Part shown: one piece after another, positions 8,036 through 17,000 of the stretch
Layout of the letters: every line of letters begins with the position of its first letter
Position numbering within the stretch: the stretch's first letter is position 1
Translations under genes and position numbers: made by a program
The notes under the pieces: generated by a model
Told to the model about the DNA's origin: nothing
Database searches by the model: none
What the model saw: the letters and a program-made list of their open reading frames with translations, nothing else
Source of the DNA: Pirellulales bacterium
GTDB taxonomy: Bacteria; Planctomycetota; Planctomycetia; Pirellulales; JACPPG01
Reading direction: 5' to 3'
NCBI GenBank assembly: GCA_036499395.1
Contig: DASYDW010000066.1
Location: forward strand, 1-64,000
Length of the DNA: 64,000 nucleotides

Positions 8036-8371
8036 CTACGACAGGTGCTGTCGAGCCCATTCTTCGCGAATCTTGTTTCCGACTACTCCTGTCAATGCTT
8101 GTTCGAGGTCGTAGTGAGTTTCAATATTCTCGACGAAAGATACGCATATTAGGTCGTCAATTTCAGAGGCTCCGCTGGACATCGCATTTTCAAGGCACTG
8201 AACTACTGCAGCCTTGTCTTGGCCGCCTGCCAGTATGTATCTCGTTAGATCCCCGAAAAACACGTGCGGGAGTAGTTCGCCATTGTCGGCCTGACGTTCC
8301 TTCAATAGACGGGCAACTCCATGAAACTCCGCAGCTAGTTGCTCACAGAATAATATTGTCGTGCCGTTCAT
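8036..8371 (-). CDS. DUF7674-like protein, candidate immunity protein
   Basis: A 111-residue soluble protein starting at the ATG at 8371. The segment ELLPHVFFGDLTRYILAGG, followed by a Leu-Glu helix (VVQCLENAMSSGASEIDDLI) and VSFVENIE, matches the pattern I know from DUF7674-type proteins, which often sit in toxin-immunity neighbourhoods. It lies 48 bases after the DUF6984-like gene and before the small acidic gene, forming a run of three small cytosolic proteins behind the second orphan tip. The family call is from memory and should be checked by profile search; immunity function is inferred. Confidence 0.7.
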   Translation of the reverse strand: MNGTTILFCEQLAAEFHGVARLLKERQADNGELLPHVFFGDLTRYILAGGQDKAAVVQCLENAMSSGASEIDDLICVSFVENIETHYDLEQALTGVVGNKIREEWARQHLS

Positions 8372-8419
8372 GTCTCAATTGCCGCCCTGTCTCATGAGAG
8401 CATCTGATGCTTCCTCGGA

Positions 8420-8755
8420 TCATCCGAGCGTAATAATGTCCCATTGGTCCGACTCAGGAAACCGAACGATTTCAGACGAGTCGTCCTTATAGAATTGGAT
8501 TTCATCGAGCCATTCTCCGGCTAGAAATAGCAGGGCATGGATCGACATGCCATCAATGTCCAATACTTCAGCTTCCGTCGGAAACTTACGTTGCACAGAA
8601 TCAACGGATGGGTGCAAAAACCTTAAGCTACCGTTGGCGTCGCATTCATATACGGAAGCCTCGTCAATTTGCGTCAGGAGTGCACTGGCGCTCGTCGCAC
8701 TAAGGATGCGCCGTATTAGAGTAGATTCATTTGGCCGTAATGCGCGATGTTCCAT
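8420..8755 (-). CDS. DUF6984-like protein, candidate cognate immunity of the nuclease-like tip
   Basis: A 111-residue soluble protein starting at the ATG at 8755, 31 bases after the stop of the RHS tip at 8787. MEHRALRPNESTLIRRIL at the start, NGSLRFLHP in the middle and a DIDGMSIHALLFLAGEWLDE segment near the end follow the DUF6984 pattern (R-L-x-x-E-x-x-L-I, GSLRF, a D-DG-x-x-V strand, then an E-x-x-F/Y-K-D segment). There is no signal peptide, so it should act in the cytosol. That suits a nuclease toxin acting on RNA or DNA. It is the nearest gene behind the tip and the best immunity candidate. The frame extends upstream to 8866, but that part overlaps the tip. Confidence 0.7.
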   Translation of the reverse strand: MEHRALRPNESTLIRRILSATSASALLTQIDEASVYECDANGSLRFLHPSVDSVQRKFPTEAEVLDIDGMSIHALLFLAGEWLDEIQFYKDDSSEIVRFPESDQWDIITLG

Positions 8756-8786
8756 GTAGACGTCCGGTTCTGTTTTCGCTAAATGC

Positions 8787-9944
8787 CTACGGAATATAGT
8801 AGGTGCCGATATTGATTGTCCCGTTGGGGAGCGTAAAAGCGCGGTATTCAATCGTACTGCCATCAACGACGGCGCGTCCCCAGAACCCGCCGTTGAACTT
8901 CGATCCGGCCGCCGCCGCAGCTTTTATTTGCGCGTTAATAGCGCCCTCAACGGCGCTCTGCGATAAGCCCGTGCCAGCTAGATGTCGCGCCCCGTGCCCA
9001 AAGGCCGTCAACGGCGATATTGGGCATGCAAGTCCAAATGCACCATTTTTCAGGCCTTGAGCAGCCTGTTGAATCGCCGCTTGGAGGTCGGCTCGCTCCG
9101 CTTGTAACTCCGCCAACTCCGACGCTACCGAATTGGACGGAATTTGCAATGTAATCTTCGTATTCTCGTCAATGCTGAAGGTTATAGGCGTTCCCTGCTG
9201 CTGAAGCTCTTGGATGCGAGCGTTGACCTGATCGAATCTATAGCTTTGCGGTGCCGACCAGACTGTCTGCCCCGTCGGATCGACGAAGTTCGTTGGACTA
9301 TTGTCAACATAACGATACAAGTTCGCGTCGCCGGCAGCGAAACCTGTCGGGTCCTGGCTCAAGAACCTGCCGGTTTCGGGATCGTACCAACGGCCGCGAC
9401 TGTCGCCGTATTGATTGTACTGGAACCCTGTCAGCGAATCGCGAAATACGCCCGTGAAGCCAAAAACGGCGTTGACGGTCCCAGAACTGAGACTCGCTTC
9501 CAAATCGCCGAAGGCATCAAAAGCATTGTGCGCGACGACTGCGCCTGAATTGTCTATCCAGTCACGGATGCTGTTCAGGTTGTCATCCAACGCCCAGAGA
9601 ACATTGTTGCTGGCATCCTCTTGCGCCAACAATAAATCGACTGCCGGAGCCCATAAATAACGATCCTGCACAGCACCGTCATCGGCCAGATCCAAGACTA
9701 TCTGCCCATTATCGTAAATGAAGTGCTGCGACGAATTGGCCACGCCGGCGGTGAACGAGACAACCTGTTGTCCAACCAGATTGTTGAACATGTCGTACTT
9801 GTTGGTTTCGATCCACTTCACGGTCGTCTTAGTACTGTCCGAGTAGTCAGTCGCGGTTACCAGCCTGTTGCGATTGTCCCACGTCAAAACAAGCGTCTCG
9901 CCCGTGGGATGGCCATTACTATTCAGCGCAATGCGCAGCGTCAT
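8787..9944 (-). CDS. Orphan RHS core tip with C-terminal nuclease-like (BECR-type) toxin domain
   Basis: A 385-residue frame that begins at the same core position as the other orphan tip (MTLRIALNSNGHPTGETL against MTQRTVLDASGNPTGETL). The RHS core runs to DPTGQ near residue 225. The unique C-terminus has a helical linker and a terminal domain with GHGARHLAGTGL, FWGRAVVDG, IEYRAFTLPNGTINIGTYY. This pattern of paired His/Arg followed by a short beta-sheet resembles small RNase toxins of the BECR fold (EndoU, barnase, colicin D and E5 relatives); the exact class is uncertain. The RHS N-terminal shell is absent, so it is a displaced tip. The DUF6984-like gene follows. Confidence 0.78.
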   Translation of the reverse strand: MTLRIALNSNGHPTGETLVLTWDNRNRLVTATDYSDSTKTTVKWIETNKYDMFNNLVGQQVVSFTAGVANSSQHFIYDNGQIVLDLADDGAVQDRYLWAPAVDLLLAQEDASNNVLWALDDNLNSIRDWIDNSGAVVAHNAFDAFGDLEASLSSGTVNAVFGFTGVFRDSLTGFQYNQYGDSRGRWYDPETGRFLSQDPTGFAAGDANLYRYVDNSPTNFVDPTGQTVWSAPQSYRFDQVNARIQELQQQGTPITFSIDENTKITLQIPSNSVASELAELQAERADLQAAIQQAAQGLKNGAFGLACPISPLTAFGHGARHLAGTGLSQSAVEGAINAQIKAAAAAGSKFNGGFWGRAVVDGSTIEYRAFTLPNGTINIGTYYIP

Positions 9945-9981
9945 GCTCGACGTTCAACGCCGATTATCGAGAATTAAAACA

Positions 9982-10419
9982 TCAATCTGGCGTCGCAACG
10001 ACCGCGATGACTTGCCCTGTTTCATCTACGAGGATCTCAAAAGGTGCTTGAAACTTCGTCCGCCCTTTCAGGTAGAATCGTCTATCCGTAGGTGGCAATA
10101 CCTGCATATCGGGTGCAATAGCATCTTTATAACTGTTTAAGCTGGTTCTGTCTGAATACTGAAACTTGTTCTGCAGAATAAAGTCTTTGACGCATTCTCG
10201 CGGAATTTTAAATCGTACGAACATCCACGCTGCGCGGATGAATGATGGATCTTCTATGCTTGTGACTTCGGACACATCGCAAGAGATTTGCACCCCTGTC
10301 GAATCCTGTAGAAATGAAATCGGTTCCGTTTGTACGCATCGCCACACGACTAAAAGCAGAATAACTGCGATCGCGAGAATCGCGGCGCATCGACGTAACC
10401 GAACGCTTGCTGTTGACAT
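9982..10419 (-). CDS. Single-pass membrane protein, paralogue of the 10564-11055 immunity candidate
   Basis: A 145-residue protein starting at the ATG at 10419. A basic N-terminus (STASVRLRR) precedes one membrane helix (CAAILAIAVILLLVVW), which predicts the C-terminal domain on the outer face of the membrane. The soluble domain contains VTSIEDPSFIRAAWMFVRF, ends VIAVVATPD, and aligns along its length with the neighbouring gene (IIEDPSFIHPAWIFVRC and LAIFVATPD). The two are clearly duplicated or recombined copies, separated by an RHS scar. Role inferred: a periplasm-facing immunity protein, probably for a related but now lost toxin tip. Confidence 0.7.
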   Translation of the reverse strand: MSTASVRLRRCAAILAIAVILLLVVWRCVQTEPISFLQDSTGVQISCDVSEVTSIEDPSFIRAAWMFVRFKIPRECVKDFILQNKFQYSDRTSLNSYKDAIAPDMQVLPPTDRRFYLKGRTKFQAPFEILVDETGQVIAVVATPD

Positions 10420-10456
10420 AGAGAATGTAGGACGGCTAGCCGCCTTCGCCGCTCGA

Positions 10457-10501
10457 GTCACGCGAGACCACCTGTCGTCCCATCATGTTGCTAAACATGT
10501 C
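10457..10501 (-). pseudogene. 45-bp RHS core scar between paralogous immunity genes
   Basis: The minus strand reads DMFSNMMGRQVVSRD, which matches YDMFNNMVGRQVISHE of the intact RHS cores in this locus. Nothing else of the core survives except possibly a few degraded codons on the right. It lies between the two paralogous membrane immunity candidates and marks the place of a lost RHS tip. Confidence 0.75.
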
Positions 10502-10563
10502 AACCGTACTTTTCGATCTCCGCTCCTACAGGATTGGTATCGAGGTTATCCGGCAAGTGCCTG

Positions 10564-11055
10564 TTAATCTGGGGTTGCTACGAATATCGCAAGTTCTCCA
10601 TTACCATCAAGCAGCACCTCAAATGGCAAGCCGTGTTTTGTTTTGCCCGATTTGTAAAAACGGTCGGTGTTCCCAGAGACGACGAGTAATTCCTTCGGTA
10701 TCGCGTCTCTCTTGCGACGCAATTCAGTTCTATCTGTAGCCTCTAAATCATTTAGCGTCGCGATCTCCTTCACACGATCACTCGGTACGTGGCAACGAAC
10801 AAAGATCCAAGCAGGATGAATAAAGGAAGGGTCTTCAATAATTTGAAGCTCCGAGACTGCGCACGGAACGTGGATATTCGTCGCGAGCTGGACGAATTCC
10901 CAGTTTCCCTGACGAAAATAGCGAGTCAATGCCGCAACAGAAGCGATTACCGCAGCTAATACGCAGAGGGCGACTATCGCACGGCGCCGCCAGAAAGTCT
11001 GCCGCATCGACGCCCGTTCATTCGCGTTTCGTGCGATACCGAGTTCACTGACCAT
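10564..11055 (-). CDS. Membrane-anchored candidate immunity protein of the full-length RHS toxin
   Basis: A 163-residue protein whose ATG (11053-11055) directly abuts the TAG stop of the giant RHS gene, so translation is probably coupled. A basic cluster (RQTFWRRR) precedes a membrane helix (AIVALCVLAAVIASVAAL); the remaining domain should face the periplasm. That domain contains LQIIEDPSFIHPAWIFVRC and ends ELAIFVATPD, as in the paralogue at 9982-10419. No named family is recognised. Position and coupling make it the cognate immunity candidate for the RHS C-terminal domain at 11056 to about 11650. The envelope location suggests the toxin acts in the periplasm or membrane. Confidence 0.75.
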   Translation of the reverse strand: MVSELGIARNANERASMRQTFWRRRAIVALCVLAAVIASVAALTRYFRQGNWEFVQLATNIHVPCAVSELQIIEDPSFIHPAWIFVRCHVPSDRVKEIATLNDLEATDRTELRRKRDAIPKELLVVSGNTDRFYKSGKTKHGLPFEVLLDGNGELAIFVATPD

Positions 11056-14000
11056 CTATTCATCACCCGGCGATTGCGCGCCGGCCCATCGAACAGTGCT
11101 TTGAGTCCAAATCTGTCTTGCTTTCAGATCGACGCTGCTCACCTCGAAAGGCTTACCACTAATTAGATAATATCCATAAATGACTTTTAGTTCTGCATAC
11201 CAAGGACGGCCCGAAATCTCCTCGCCAAAGGGCTTCGGGTCAAAATCGTACGTATCTTTAAACGTTATAGTTCCATCAAACGTCCAACGCGGTGGAACTT
11301 GGCAGTCGGTTGTAAGAGTTCCGACAAAATGCACCGTAAAATTTCCTAGCGTTCCCGTTGATTGCGATTGAGCCGATACATCGCCTTCAAGGAGACCTGA
11401 TGCCTGGCTTCCTTGCTCTTTTGCTTTTGCCTCTAACTGGTGAAGTAACTCATAGAATTTTGGAATATCTCGCACATCGAGCGGATCTGGCCGCACTGAT
11501 ATGGCCTCGGCCTCGGAAAGCACGTACGGCCCTCCAGTAGCCATTACGTAATGCGTCAGCAGTGCTCTCGCAAGCGGATTGTTCTGGGCTAGCAACGCCA
11601 GCAATGTCCCAAGTCCGTTTCCTCCCGATGCGTACCCAATCGGCTCCAGTCCGAATGGGTCAATTGCATTCGTCGGTCCGTTCTCGACGTATCGGTACAG
11701 GTTTGAATCGCCTGCCACAAACCCTGCCGGATCTTGACTTAGCCACCGCGCTGTTTCGGGATCGTACCATCTGTCGCGATTATTCTGAAAGCCCGTCAGA
11801 TCATCGCGGAACACCCCCGTGAAGCCAAATGGCGCGTTAAGTGTTCCAGTGCTCAGGCCAGCTTCCAGATCGCCAAACGCATCGTAGGCGTTGTGCGCCA
11901 CAACGGCGCCGGTGTTATTGATCCAATCGCGAACGCTATTCAGATTGTCATCCAGCGCCCAATCGACGTCATTATTGGCATCTTCCTGCGCGAGTAGCAA
12001 ATCCACGGCGGGCGCCCAGAGATAACGGTCATCGACGGCACCGTTGTCGGCAAGCTGCAATACAATTTGGCCGTTGTCGTAGATGTAGTGCTGCGAGCTA
12101 CTCGACACGGTCACAACATGGGAAACGACCTCCCGGCCGACAATGTTGTTGAACATGTCGTACGTGTAGGTGACCGTCCACTGTGGCGTGGCGTGCGAAG
12201 ACGCATCGGCCGCTGAGGCGTAATCGGTGACGCTCGTCAATCGATTCCGATTGTCCCAACTCAAGACGAATGTCTCGCCGGTGGGATTGCCACTCGCATC
12301 CAACGCGGTTCGTTGCGTCGTATTCCCTTCTGCGTCGTACGAGTAGGCATACTTGCCGTCGTTCGTGACCTCGTTGTTGGTGATCGTCGTGTAGGCGGTG
12401 GTCGTGGTGCCGCCGAAGATCACCTGGCTGGTGGTGTCAGTACGATTGCCGTTCTGGTCGTAGTCGTAACCGACGGCCGCGATGCCGCTGGAATTGGCGT
12501 TCACAAGCTGCCCAGCCGCGTCGTACGAATATGTCAGGCTTTCGTTGCCGTGCTTGGCATTGACGAACTGCGAGATTTGATTGGCGGCATTGAAGTGCCA
12601 GCCGTAGTTCTCGATCGTCGCGCCGGTGGGACCTGTATCGAGCAAGCCCGTCAGTTGGTCGGCGCCATTGTACGTGTAGGTGCTATTGGCCACCGAGGTC
12701 GAAAACGCATCACTATAACGGTCGATCTCATCGATCTGGCCCAGCCCGTTGTAGCCGATGTTGACTGCTTTGTTCGCCACCGTATTCCCGGGCAGGCCAA
12801 ACAGACCGGCCAAGCCGAACTGATAAATCTGCGTCAGCCGGTTCAGGTGGTCATACGAGTAATCGTTGAAGAAATCCAAGACGCCGTTGATGCTGGCCCC
12901 TTGCAGCGAGACCAGATTGCCGTTGTCGTCGTAGAATTGACCGATCTGGACCCCGCCGGTGAGCCCTGCCAGGTTAGATGTGGTTTGGACCAGGTGGTCG
13001 TCGCCGTCATATTCGTAGTCGTAGTTGGCGTCCGCCGTGGCGCTTCCCACGGTCATCGCTGTGGCGCTCAACATCGCCCCGTCGTCGCGATACAAGTAGC
13101 CGATGGTGTAGTAGGCCGTGCTCGAACCGGCAGCGTACCAGTCCTCGGCGATCTCGCGGTTCAGGCGGTCGTATTGGTAGGTCGTCGTGCGGCCGTCGCG
13201 ATCGATCTCCGACTTCACATTGCCGTCGGCGTCGTAAGTATACGAGCGAGCGTTGCTGAGCTGATTCGTATCCGTAAGCGTGCGGCCGTCGTGGTCGTAG
13301 GTGTAGGTAGTTGTGTTCAGGTCCGGATCGGTGATCGTCTTCTGTTGACCCCACGCATAGTACGTGTAGTTCGTGACGTTGTGGTCCGGGTCTTCGACAC
13401 TCGTCTGCCGGTTCAGATGGTCGTAGACGTAGGTCGTCGTATCGCCGAGGGCGTCGGCCTGCGTCTTCAGGTTGCCGTTGGCGTCGTAGGTGTAGGCGGT
13501 ATAGGCCGTGCCCGCGTCGGGCGAGCCACTCGGGCCGGCCGAAGGGCCAAGACCCGTCGTGGGATTCGGCGCGATCTCACGGCTTAGCCGGCCGTCACCG
13601 TCGTATTGGTCGGTGGTGACGTGTCCCAGTGGATCGATGGTTTCAATCCGCTCGCTGTCTTTGTCGTAAACATATTGCGTCACGGGCCGATCGGCGTCGG
13701 TGCCGTCGTCGGTGGGAATCGGTTGCGTTTCCTTGGTGAGCCGGCCCAGCGTGTCGTACTGGTACGAGGTGGTGTTCCCCAGCGAGTCGGTCTGGGTCAG
13801 CTCATCGCCGGCGGCGTCATAGGTGTAGACGGTATACGGATAGCCGATGGTCGGATCAGCGTAGGGAGAGCGATTTCCTTCGGCGTCAACCGGACCACTG
13901 CCATCGCCCGTGTTGGGCATGATTTCTTCATGCACCCGCCCCAGACCATCGTATTGATACGTGGTGATCTGGCCGAGTTGATCGACCGATTGAATCAACT

Positions 14001-17000
14001 GCCCGGCGGCATCGTAGATATTCTCGGTCTTGGGATTATCCGAGCTATCGTTTCCGCCGAGGCCCGTCCCCGGATCAGGCTCGATCGTCCAGGTCAGCCG
14101 ATTGCGGTAGTCGTATTCGTAGGTGGTCGTGTTCCCCATCGCATCGGTCGTGGTCGAGACATTGCCGTCGTTGTCGTACGTGTAGGCCGTATAGGGAGTG
14201 CCTGTCGCCGGCGTACCGTTGAGCCCTCCTATCGGCCCTAAACCATTGACGGGATTGGGCATGATCGTGCGGACGAGCTGCCCTTCGGTGTCGTATTGGT
14301 AAGTCGTCTGCCCCTCGGCGTTCGTCATGCTGGTCATATTGCCAGCCGCATCGTACGTATACGTCGTAACCTGCGAGCCAGTATCGTCCAGGCCAGTCAA
14401 CGGATTGGGATCGACCTCTTTCACCAGGCGATTCATGGCATCGTAGTAGTATGTCGTCAGCCCGCCGTTCGGGTCGGTCATCGTTTTGCGATTGCCGGCC
14501 GCGTCGTACGTATAGCTCGTCTCGGGGCCGTTAACGCTCGGGTTGCCGTTGGGGTCGGGCGCGATGACGTCCAGCAAATTGCCCATCGGATCGTAGTCGT
14601 ACTTGGTGACGCGCCCCAGCGGGTCGGTCACCGTCTTCAGATTGCCACTTGAATCGTACGTGTAAGTTGTCTGCAGCGTGCCGCCGTTGGGATCGGTTTC
14701 GATCGTCTTCCAAAGATTGCCGCGCGCGTCGTAGACGTATTGCGTGGTGTTATTGAGCGCATCGGTCTGTGTCAGCACCCGCCCACTGCCATCGTAGGTG
14801 GTGCTGGCCGAGGCCGTCGCCTGCGAGAAACCTGGATTCGGAAGCGCCGTATGGATCAATTGGTTCTGGGCATCGTATTGGTAGGTCGTGACGCGGCCCA
14901 ACTCATCGGTCGACGTCGTCATGTTGCCGGCGGCATCGTAGTCGTAACTGACGCTGGCATGGTCCGCGGTGCCCACCGCGTAGTTGATGGTCTCGACCTG
15001 GCCGAATTTCCCAGGCTGAGCTGCATTTGAGTAGTACGAATAAGTGGTCAGAATTCCCAGCGGATCGGTCTCAGTGAGCATCAAACCGCCCGGCAGTTGG
15101 CCTGGCGAGGTCGGTGCCGGTGTGTACGTGTAGATCGTCGTACGATCGTTCGTGCCCGTACCGATTTCGTGAACCGTAAGCACCAAACCCGTGATCGGGG
15201 CGATCGTGTAATCGGTTTCGTGTCCCAGCTGATCGATATGCGTGGTCGGCACGTTTAAGACCGGGTCGTAATCCCAGTGCTCGGTACTGCCGTCTGGGTA
15301 CTGCACCTCGATCACGTTGCCTTTGTCATCGTAGGTGTACGTGGTAACGAGCGTGGTGAGCCCCTGGTCGTTGTTGGGCGCCGTAGTGGTCTTGGTGAGA
15401 ATCCGCCCGTTGAAGTCCCGGGTGTAGGATGTCGTATTGCCGTTGAAATCGGTCTCGCTGAGCACCAAGCCATGCGCATTGAAGATTTCGGTGCTCGTAT
15501 GACCCAGCTCGTCGGTGATTGTGGCCGTACGGTTGGTGTTGGTGACGAAGGCCGCCGCATTGGCCGAGGAAGTGCCCGTGCCGGGGGCTAACAAGCCCGA
15601 AACTACTCCCGGCATGATCTGCTCTTTGGTGTTGTCGTCGGCGTGCTGGATGTAGCTCAGTCGGTTCGTCGAAGAATCAAATCCATAATTCGTCTGGGTG
15701 CTGATGCCGGCGGTTACCTGGGTCAACGAGCCGATGAGCTTGCTTGTCGGATCGTAAGACATAGTGCTGACGATGGCCGAGCCGCCTGACTGCGGCGGCG
15801 GAGTGGTGACCTGCGTGAGCGTGTTCGTGGCACTATCGATATGCACGCTGGTCACATTATTCGCAGCGTCGGTCACGGAACTGAGCAGGCCACTGGTGTA
15901 GCCGAACGATACCGTATGGCCGTAGTTGTCCGTGATCCCGCTCAGGCTGCCGTTGCCGTTGTACGCGTACTTCGTATCGTTGCCGTCGGGCTGGCTAGTA
16001 CCGGTCAACTGCCCGGCCGCCGTGAAATACTTCTTGTTTCCTTGCGGATCGGTGAGCGTGAACGAACCATCGGTATTCTTCATCAGGTTCGTGTAGTAGC
16101 CGTGCGGCGTATCGTAGCCTCCCCACGACGAATCGTACGGATAAAAGGCCGCCTGTCCGTCACCGCTGACGTAGGTGATCCCGGCCGGCTGTGTTGAGCT
16201 GCCCGCCTGAGGAATCAACTGATCGAGGCTGCTGATCCACCAGCGGTTGCCGTAGGGGCTGGCGATGTGGTTGATGATCGCCTGCTGGCCCGAGTAAGCT
16301 TCGGTGACTGTCTGCGCCGAGCCGCCGCCGGACGCGTTGAAGTGGTAGTTGACCGTCATCGACCACAGGTAGGTGCCGGTGCTGAGCGCCGCGGCGTCGA
16401 ACTCTTGGGCGAGCTTGATGTACGAGCCCTGCGCCAGGCCGGCGCTGCTGGCGTAATACTGCGTGGGGAGCGTAATGCCGCCGAAGGTGAGCGTGGCATC
16501 GGCCGAGTAGGCCACTGTTCCGGCTGCTGCGGTCGGAACGGCCTCGCTGAGCGCGACGATCGGATGCGGGTTATCGTCTGACTGATAAACGGCCGTTGCC
16601 GCGCCCGAGAGCGAACCAGCGACGAGCGGCTGATCGAGCGACAACGAGCCGGTCGCCGCCGTGGCGTCGAGATCGCTATCCGCCTCGGCCGTCATATCCG
16701 ACGAATCAACCCCACACCCGCAGTTATCGCCTTCGTCATTATTGGGGTCGTCGTCGGAGTCCGTGTCGGAGGTGTGGATGGTGCCGGTGGCTTCGTCGTC
16801 CTTGAGAATGGCATTTGAAGGTTCGGATAATTTGATCGTAAATGTCTTGTCCGGCTCTTGATCGTCACTGGAGCTGGCGAGGATGCTTATTGTGATCGTG
16901 CCCGAATCCTCGCCGGCGGGAATTGTCAGATCGCCGCTCTTTTCTTTGTAGTCGACGCCAGACTCGGCTGTGCCATCCTCGGTCTCGTAGTGTACTGTGA

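Noticed and set aside
12313-13587. Long plus-strand open frame (424 codons) opposite the giant RHS gene
   Set aside because: It runs antisense through the YD-repeat region; the repeated codons avoid stops on both strands. Its Val/Arg-rich translation has no family signs.
13606-14652. Further plus-strand frames opposite the RHS repeats
   Set aside because: Same cause as above; they follow the repeat units and have no ribosome-binding sites.
11650-16030. Regular repeats that could suggest a CRISPR array or satellite
   Set aside because: The units vary in length and sequence and are codon-structured; they encode YD motifs of the RHS protein.
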